Source: an uncultured Candidatus Saccharibacteria bacterium (GTDB lineage Bacteria > Patescibacteriota > Saccharimonadia > Saccharimonadales > Saccharimonadaceae). Taken from it: a stretch of DNA of 27,880 nucleotides. The translations under genes and the position numbers were made by a program. Of the stretch, positions 23,443 through 27,880 are shown piece by piece; within the stretch, counting starts at the first letter, position 1; every line of letters starts with the position of its first letter. Location: assembly GCA_948514425.1 (NCBI GenBank), contig CAOQYN010000005.1, positions 13,211 through 41,090 on the forward strand. Direction: 5' to 3'. Under the pieces are notes generated by a model that saw only the letters and a list, made by a program, of their open reading frames with translations, searched no databases and was not told the origin of the DNA.

Positions 23443-25101
23443 TTATACTAAGTCGGAATTAAGATAGTAATAATATTCAAGAAGTTCAGGAGAATAGTTC
23501 TTGATGACGGCGAGAGCAGTAGATTTGGCCTTCGTGTCAACCTCATCGCGTGACGGAACGATCAACATACGTGTAATGCCAATTTGCTCAACGAAAGCAG
23601 GATTGTGACTCACCATAATGATGGTTCCAGTGTAATCTTTAAGATTTTCGCCAATTATTTTCTGAGTTTCAGGATCAAAGTGATTTGTAGGTTCGTCAAG
23701 AATAATGAGATTTGCGCGTTGAAGTAGAATTTTGCAAAGCGCAACACGAGCCTTTTCTCCAGGCGATAAAACTGCAACTTTTTTGTAAACATCATCGTCG
23801 TAGAAGAGGAAATTACTCAACATGCCGCGCAATTCAGTGTCGGTAAAATCATAACTTTGCACATTTTCGAGTATGGTACGGCGATCGTCTAGAATTTCAA
23901 GTTCTTGTGCATAATAAGCAATCGTCGTGTTCTGATTCAAAATGACTGATCCCTCAAGCGGAGTTAATTCGCCCACAATGAGCTTCAGCAGAGTGGACTT
24001 ACCAACACCGTTTTCTCCTACAATGAGAAATTTTTCACCACGAGTTAGGGAAAAGTTTAGGTGATGGTAGAGTAGATTATCTTTTTCATAACCAAAAGAA
24101 AGATTTTGGACTTCAAGTGGGACTTTGCCACCCTGCTTGGCTGGAGTGATGCGCATTTCAACACGCGCATATTCACACTCGCGCGTACCAAGTTCATTGA
24201 GTTTCTTAGCGAGAACTTTTTCGCGTTGGTGACCCATACCAATCAGCGCAGTATTTGAGCGCTTAGCGGCACGGGCACGAGCAACAAATTCGCTGAGACG
24301 TTTAATTTCCCTTTCTTGTTCTGTAATCCGCGCGTCTTCGGCGGCCTTTTCTTCAGCATATTGGCGACGGAAATCAGCATAATTGCCACGATAAACTTTT
24401 ATCTTGTGTGTGGTTTTATTCACAAAAAGTGTCTTATTCGTAATAGTATTGAGAAAATCGACATCGTGCGAAATGACGAGTACCATGCCATGATAATGGC
24501 GCAAAAAATTTGCGACGAAACGCTTAGTCTCAACGTCGAGATGATTGGTCGGCTCATCAAGCAGAAGCAGTCCAGCGTTTTCAAATAGAACACGCGCGAA
24601 GGCGACCTTGGATTTTTGACCACCCGAGAGTTCGCGCATTTTTTGGTCGACGAGATCAGAAAGATGCATTTTATCTAAAATCTTTAACAATTCGTAGTCG
24701 AAATTCGCGAGGTCGTACGAATCAATTAAATCTTGGAGTTCAGTAATCCGGTCAAGAATCTTCGCACTATCGGGATATTTCGCAAGTTTTTCATATTCGG
24801 CGTTTAGCTGTATCTGAAGGCTGTCTATAGGACGGCCGGCGGCGACATACTCCCAAACTGTAATGTCATTTTGTTCGGGAGGGATGATGATTTCTTGCGG
24901 TAGATAACCGAGCCTTAGACTGGGTAATTCAATATTGCCAGAATCAAGCTCTTGTTGACCCAAGATAATGCGGAAAAGTGTAGTTTTGCCGGCTCCGTTG
25001 ACGCCCACAATGCCAGCTTTATCATCCGGATTGAGGCGAAAGCTACAGTCGTCATAAATGATTTTTGTACCATAAGCGAGATTGAGGCGGGTGGCGTTCA
25101 T
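23443..25101 (-). CDS. ABC-F family ATPase
   Basis: 552 residues, two ABC ATPase domains and no TM segment, as in ribosome-acting ABC-F proteins (translation factors or antibiotic-resistance proteins). First domain: Walker A GVNGAGKTT (33-41), signature LSGGQ (158-162), LLLDEPTNHLD (179-189). The linker (P-site tRNA interaction motif region) is about 235-310 and basic. Second domain: Walker A GENGVGKST (362-370), signature LSPGE, LIILDEPTNHFD. The linker is of medium length, so the subfamily cannot be told. The start overlaps the stop of the HD gene as ATGA; with tRNA-Arg(CCG) upstream this gives a translation-linked transcript. Confidence 0.93.
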   Translation of the reverse strand: MNATRLNLAYGTKIIYDDCSFRLNPDDKAGIVGVNGAGKTTLFRIILGQQELDSGNIELPSLRLGYLPQEIIIPPEQNDITVWEYVAAGRPIDSLQIQLNAEYEKLAKYPDSAKILDRITELQDLIDSYDLANFDYELLKILDKMHLSDLVDQKMRELSGGQKSKVAFARVLFENAGLLLLDEPTNHLDVETKRFVANFLRHYHGMVLVISHDVDFLNTITNKTLFVNKTTHKIKVYRGNYADFRRQYAEEKAAEDARITEQEREIKRLSEFVARARAAKRSNTALIGMGHQREKVLAKKLNELGTRECEYARVEMRITPAKQGGKVPLEVQNLSFGYEKDNLLYHHLNFSLTRGEKFLIVGENGVGKSTLLKLIVGELTPLEGSVILNQNTTIAYYAQELEILDDRRTILENVQSYDFTDTELRGMLSNFLFYDDDVYKKVAVLSPGEKARVALCKILLQRANLIILDEPTNHFDPETQKIIGENLKDYTGTIIMVSHNPAFVEQIGITRMLIVPSRDEVDTKAKSTALAVIKNYSPELLEYYYYLNSDLV

Positions 25102-25736
25102 AGTTGAATCGGGTTATCCCTTAGATACTCGAGAACTTCTATGAAATTAGTGTCATATAAGTTCAAACTCTGGTCGCAAGCGATCCAACAATCTGACCAA
25201 GATTTGTCAAAGTCTACTGCAGCATTAACCTTAGAGTCTCTTAGCAATTCATTATTAGCTTCGGCCTTCCAGTTGACACAGCCTTCTGCGTCGTATATTT
25301 TGCACTGAATATCGGCTTCAAGTTTGTCGCATAAGTGAGCGAATTTAGCTTCTGGTGTTTGCTGTGCGTCAAATTCATGGATTAAAGATTCGAGTTCGGC
25401 GCGCTTAGAAAGATTGCTGAGAATATCATGCACTGCTTTGTGACCAAGATTTATTTTTTCAGATTTAGTCACCTCAAATGGAATTAAATCGCCAATCATA
25501 ATTTCCTCAAGTTCATGCAAAGCAAGCATCAAGATAACTTTTTCAATATTAAGATCGTAATCGTATTCAGAATACATAGCAATGGCGAGCATTTGCACGC
25601 CATAAATGTGTTCGGCGACACTTTCGAGACGCTCGCGTTTAACATGCCACTTTTTCCAGCCGGTACGAATTATATCCTTTAATTTATGGCAAAGGACGTA
25701 GTAAGAAATAATGTTGGCAGGTTTTGACATATTCAA
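25098..25736 (-). CDS. HD-domain phosphohydrolase (YfbR-like), HE variant
   Basis: About 212 residues. HD-superfamily metal-dependent phosphohydrolase resembling 5'-deoxynucleotidase YfbR. Metal ligands by position: His43 (VAEHIYG), His74-Glu75 in LALHELEE (Glu replaces the Asp of HD) and Asp137 (HLCDKLEAD). Whether the Glu keeps activity is not known from sequence. Two starts are possible: TTG 25736 with GGAG 5 nt upstream, or ATG 25730 with the same GGAG 11 nt away; the product differs by two residues. Lies 34 nt after tRNA-Arg(CCG) and overlaps the ABC-F gene by 4 bp. Confidence 0.85.
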   Translation of the reverse strand: MNMSKPANIISYYVLCHKLKDIIRTGWKKWHVKRERLESVAEHIYGVQMLAIAMYSEYDYDLNIEKVILMLALHELEEIMIGDLIPFEVTKSEKINLGHKAVHDILSNLSKRAELESLIHEFDAQQTPEAKFAHLCDKLEADIQCKIYDAEGCVNWKAEANNELLRDSKVNAAVDFDKSWSDCWIACDQSLNLYDTNFIEVLEYLRDNPIQL

Positions 25737-25770
25737 TATGACTCCAATTTGAAGTTTCCGATTCTAATAC

Positions 25771-25847
25771 TGGTACGCCCGACAGGATTCGAACCTACGA
25801 CCTTTGGTTCCGGAAACCAACGCTCTATCCAGCTGAGCTACGGGCGC
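25771..25847 (-). tRNA. tRNA-Arg (anticodon CCG)
   Basis: 77 nt including an encoded CCA (25771-25773). Anticodon stem TTGGT/ACCAA with loop TTCCGGA gives CCG (Arg, CGG). The T arm and variable region match those of the tRNA-Arg at 14757. The first acceptor pair is again G1-U72. Confidence 0.95.
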
Positions 25848-25858
25848 GCGTACTATAT

Positions 25859-25867
25859 ATTATAGCA
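25859..25867 (-). promoter_or_regulatory. Extended -10 promoter of tRNA-Arg(CCG)
   Basis: TGC followed by TATAAT (25864-25859), 11 nt before the mature tRNA 5' end. The promoter overlaps the region just after the membrane-gene remnant. Confidence 0.6.
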
Positions 25868-25871
25868 CATT

Positions 25872-26037
25872 TTAAGCGGACTTAGGAGTATCGCTACCGT
25901 CGTCTTTTGAAGTTTCATCTTTTGTATCATCAGATGAAGACTGTGATAAGCAAAGAAAGCATTGTGGCAGTCGGACCAACAAAAATCATAACAATACTAA
26001 TCAACGCACAGATTGAGACGATAGCAATAGTGGGTAA
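25872..26037 (-). pseudogene. Remnant of a small membrane protein with acidic tail
   Basis: Between the TfoX-like gene and the tRNA promoter, one frame reads a hydrophobic stretch (IAIVSICALISIVMIFVG…LSLLI) ending at a TGA. The +1 frame then reads an acidic tail (SSSDDTKDETSKDDGSDTPKSA) to a TAA at 25872. Joined, they look like the end of a TM protein with a hydrophilic C-terminus. No start codon with a ribosome site lies upstream and the frame is closed at 26038. Most likely a truncated, frameshifted gene; it could also be chance. Confidence 0.3.
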
Positions 26038-26051
26038 TTATCTCTAAATCT

Positions 26052-26369
26052 TCAAGCCTTCTTACGTTTCTGTGGTAAAGGAGTGACTGTTTCAAGCTCG
26101 CGTACAATCTCTTTGGCGAAGTCGGCATTGTCGATATCAAGGATGTAATGCGGCTTTGCACCCTTATACGGAGAGCCGGTTTTCGCATCCTGCATTGCTT
26201 CTGCGATGCAGTCGAGCTGTTTGACGAAGACCGTATTGTCGCAGACGATGATGACGGGCTTATCATTAACGTACACCATATATTCGCCAAACATTTTGCG
26301 ATAGCGAATGTCGCCAACGCCGTGTAATTGTTCACAAATGTATTCAATAAAGCTAAGATCTGTTGCCAT
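26052..26369 (-). CDS. TfoX N-terminal domain protein
   Basis: 105 residues, a single TfoX-N domain (RYRKMFGEYMVYVNDKPVIIVCDNTVFVK is the typical core), with a basic tail (PQKRKKA). In gamma-proteobacteria the domain is part of the competence regulator TfoX/Sxy; stand-alone copies are widespread and of unknown function, so a competence role here is only a guess. Starts 8 nt after the stop of the thioredoxin-like gene. ATG 26369 lies 7 nt after TATAAT (26382-26377), which includes that gene's TAA stop. Confidence 0.85.
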   Translation of the reverse strand: MATDLSFIEYICEQLHGVGDIRYRKMFGEYMVYVNDKPVIIVCDNTVFVKQLDCIAEAMQDAKTGSPYKGAKPHYILDIDNADFAKEIVRELETVTPLPQKRKKA

Positions 26370-26376
26370 GATTTAT

Positions 26377-26382
26377 ATTATA
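26377..26382 (-). promoter_or_regulatory. -10 box formed from the thioredoxin-like gene's stop codon
   Basis: TATAAT built from …GTA TAA T… at the end of the upstream gene, 7 nt before ATG 26369. Same arrangement as at 18981-18986. Confidence 0.45.
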
Positions 26383-26842
26383 CGGGAAGTTTGATATATT
26401 GCGTAAACCAACTTGTAAAGCCGTCAGAAGAGGTGTAAGCAGAAGTATCTTCGTCACTATTAGCCTCAAGGAAATCGACAAGGTTGCCAGTACGAAAAAT
26501 CGCGAAGCTTGGATAAAAACGAAGATCAGGAATAATATTGCTATCTTTGAGGGCAGAAAAATTAATTTCGTAGATTTTTATGGAATAGGTGTTAGTAAAA
26601 TCGTTAAGATGTTTCTCTAAATCGGCGGAGGCTTGGCATGAAGGCTGTGAAATAAAAAGCCCAAAGGACTCTTGGTCTTTAATTAATCTATGCAGATCAT
26701 TGATGTCGATCGTTTGAATTTCGGCAGTACCGTAGTATTCTGGACTTAACGTGAAAGGGGCTTTTTGCAAATAGAGGAAAGTAGGAATAGAAACGGCAAC
26801 CGAAAAGACAATTATAATTATAGCTATCACATAGCGTTTCAT
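26378..26842 (-). CDS. Membrane-anchored thioredoxin-like protein, single-Cys site
   Basis: 154 residues. An N-terminal TM anchor or uncleaved signal (3-24) is followed by an extracytoplasmic thioredoxin-like fold: a strand FGLFISQPSC, a helix, a strand IKIYEINF, and FYPSFAIFRTGN with the cis-Pro position. The active site reads C-Q-A-S (Cys69 to Ser72) in place of CxxC, so a monothiol or non-redox role is possible. The start overlaps the rhodanese-like gene's stop as ATGA, which ties the two exported proteins together. Confidence 0.75.
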   Translation of the reverse strand: MKRYVIAIIIIVFSVAVSIPTFLYLQKAPFTLSPEYYGTAEIQTIDINDLHRLIKDQESFGLFISQPSCQASADLEKHLNDFTNTYSIKIYEINFSALKDSNIIPDLRFYPSFAIFRTGNLVDFLEANSDEDTSAYTSSDGFTSWFTQYIKLPV

Positions 26843-27564
26843 GAGCGAGAAACCTTATGCAGAGTCGAAAAATCGATATCATGATACGGTACTTTCCAAA
26901 AATCATAAGTGGGCTCGGTATTTTTGGTATTTTTAACAGGGACATTGTTCTCACCTTCGTAGTACCAGTAACCGCCGACGTTGTAAATTTTGTCTGCATC
27001 CCATCCGAGCGAAATAAGTAATTGCTTCATTGCGCCAGCATACCCGCCGCCACCACACATTAGAAAGATATTCTTGTCTTTAGGGAAAAGATCTTCTAGA
27101 ATTTGGAGTGATTCTTGATAGTTGGCTCGGTAATTCCCTGCACCATCATTCGTAAAAAGAGTGTCGCCAACGTAGCTCGAACCAACTTCGGGAGGCAAAT
27201 CAGTGACGTTGACAATATACGGGTAAGGCACGACTTCAAAACCCCGAATAAAACCAGAGAGGTAAGAATCGCCGCCAATTGCTTCGTAATCACCAGGGTC
27301 TTTGAGCATGCGTAAATCGCGGTAAACTGAGTCTGGGCGCCCAAGATATTGGTCGACGGTGGATTCGTCGATGTTTTTGTCGATACTAAATTGGCTACCG
27401 CGAATACCTTCCGCAAGTTCGGGGCGGGGCAGGTCAGAATAGTTAGAGATAATAGTGTGATTCTTGGCTGTAAAAATCGAAAGGACAACAGTGGTGCAGA
27501 TCATTGCGAATATAATCGTGGCGATAGCGATTTTTTTAATCTCGGCGTGTGGTTTAGTGTTCAT
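26839..27564 (-). CDS. Membrane-anchored rhodanese-like protein
   Basis: 241 residues from ATG 27564. TM anchor about 11-33, then an extracytoplasmic part whose end carries a rhodanese-like active-site loop: FLMCGGGGYAGAMKQLLISLGWDADKI, with Cys170 as the presumed sulfur carrier, followed by NVGGYWYYEG as in rhodaneses. The loop differs from the standard CxxGxR. The longer frame to 27696 is rejected because it has no ribosome site and adds a stretch that reads as noise. The chosen ATG lies 7 nt after TATAAT (27577-27572). Overlaps the thioredoxin-like gene by 4 bp; together they suggest thiol or sulfur chemistry at the cell surface (inference). Confidence 0.75.
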   Translation of the reverse strand: MNTKPHAEIKKIAIATIIFAMICTTVVLSIFTAKNHTIISNYSDLPRPELAEGIRGSQFSIDKNIDESTVDQYLGRPDSVYRDLRMLKDPGDYEAIGGDSYLSGFIRGFEVVPYPYIVNVTDLPPEVGSSYVGDTLFTNDGAGNYRANYQESLQILEDLFPKDKNIFLMCGGGGYAGAMKQLLISLGWDADKIYNVGGYWYYEGENNVPVKNTKNTEPTYDFWKVPYHDIDFSTLHKVSRS

Positions 27565-27880
27565 GATTAATATTATAGAACATAAGTATGAGATGGGGTA
27601 GGGTAATGTAAAATCGTAAACAGCAGCGGAGGGGGAAACCAAACCAGTGAAAACTGTCGTGATGCTGATCGGATGGATAAATAGAAGTAGCATCATGTCT
27701 CAAGTAGTAAGAAATGGTGGGCGAATTAGCGGTATGCGACCAATTATAGCCAACTGAACCGACAAGGTATACTCTACCGCCATATAGATGCATATACCCA
27801 CTACGGACAAAAGCTAAGGGTAGGAAGATGATGTTGGAAGAAAAGACATAATACTCCAATGATGATACCTGAGTGTCGTT
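27554..27880 (-). CDS. C-terminus of a FISUMP-type surface protein (partial)
   Basis: The frame is open from the right edge to TAA 27554 (108 codons). The part LAFVRSGYMHLYGG, then VGSVGYNWSHTANSPTISYYL and YPSDQHH…FGFPLRC, matches the end of FISUMP (Fibrobacter succinogenes major paralogous) domains, which are abundant in secreted Saccharibacteria proteins and usually end near GFxxRC. Here about 22 further residues follow, running over the promoter and start codon of the rhodanese-like gene. This, and replaced consensus residues (for example YNWSHTA for the usual YYWSSTA), suggest a diverged or decaying copy. The N-terminus is outside the window. Confidence 0.6.
   Translation of the reverse strand, partial: NDTQVSSLEYYVFSSNIIFLPLAFVRSGYMHLYGGRVYLVGSVGYNWSHTANSPTISYYLRHDATSIYPSDQHHDSFHWFGFPLRCCLRFYITLPHLILMFYNINHEH
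27572..27577 (-). promoter_or_regulatory. -10 box of the rhodanese-like gene
   Basis: TATAAT, 7 nt before ATG 27564, inside the 3' tail of the FISUMP frame. No convincing -35. Confidence 0.45.

Noticed and set aside
1..27880. UGA recoded as Gly (Gracilibacteria/SR1 code)
   Set aside because: Several genes end at UGA exactly where the next gene starts (ATGA or TGATG), and no conserved motif runs through an in-frame UGA apart from the single-base break at 2466.
1..27880. CRISPR array, insertion sequence, integrase or att site
   Set aside because: No regularly spaced repeats, transposase or integrase motifs, or long terminal repeats were seen; the only exact long repeat noticed is the 22-bp operator pair.

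Overview
The window looks like a compact, AT-rich chromosome segment from a Candidatus Saccharibacteria (TM7) / Patescibacteria genome. The grounds are the gene set and style. There is a PilB/GspE-type pilus ATPase, a membrane-anchored Clp-like ATPase in line with a membrane-anchored GH25 lysozyme, and a FISUMP-type surface-protein C-terminus. Genes overlap by ATGA or TGATG or are separated by a few bases. UGA is a normal stop here, which argues against the Gracilibacteria code. No database was consulted; all family calls come from motifs.

Layout. 1-510: no convincing gene; two leftward promoters feed a long structured leader that leaves the window. 564-2617 (-): SF2 helicase with C-terminal homing-endonuclease-associated repeats, broken by a one-base frameshift near its N-terminus and preceded by a strong promoter and a 215-nt leader with three hairpins. 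2969-3406 (-): small secreted His-rich protein. 3490-6442 (-): M1 aminopeptidase followed by a Nudix hydrolase. 6455-11922 (-): a two-gene DNA restriction/defence cassette, a SNF2-like helicase overlapping an Eco57I-type adenine methyltransferase. 12006-13625 (+): PilB-like ATPase. 13673-14280 (+): a 9-codon leader ORF overlapping a TetR-like gene. 14281-18972 (-): TM protein, Clp-like ATPase, GH25 lysozyme, tRNA-Arg(UCG), PNPOx-like protein. 18982-23439: TetR repressor divergent from an MMPL/RND exporter and its exported partner, with two identical operators flanking the exporter promoter. 23443-25847 (-): tRNA-Arg(CCG), HD phosphohydrolase, ABC-F ATPase. 25872-27564 (-): rhodanese-like and thioredoxin-like membrane proteins, TfoX-N protein and a membrane-gene remnant. 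27554-27880 (-): C-terminus of a FISUMP-domain protein.

The most useful cross-cutting observation is about gene expression. At least six start codons lie 6-8 nt downstream of a TATAAT-like -10 box with no Shine-Dalgarno, which predicts leaderless mRNAs, and some of these -10 boxes are built from the stop codon of the upstream gene. Other genes have good Shine-Dalgarno sites, so both modes appear to coexist. Several promoters also share an extended -10 of the form TCTGTGnTAnnAT.

The strongest candidates for new biology are the Clp-like/TM/GH25 module (the ATPase has a degenerate first ATPase site and no GYVG pore loop), the helicase-methyltransferase pair without a visible nuclease domain in the helicase, and the leader-peptide arrangements at 13673 and in the first 260 bases.
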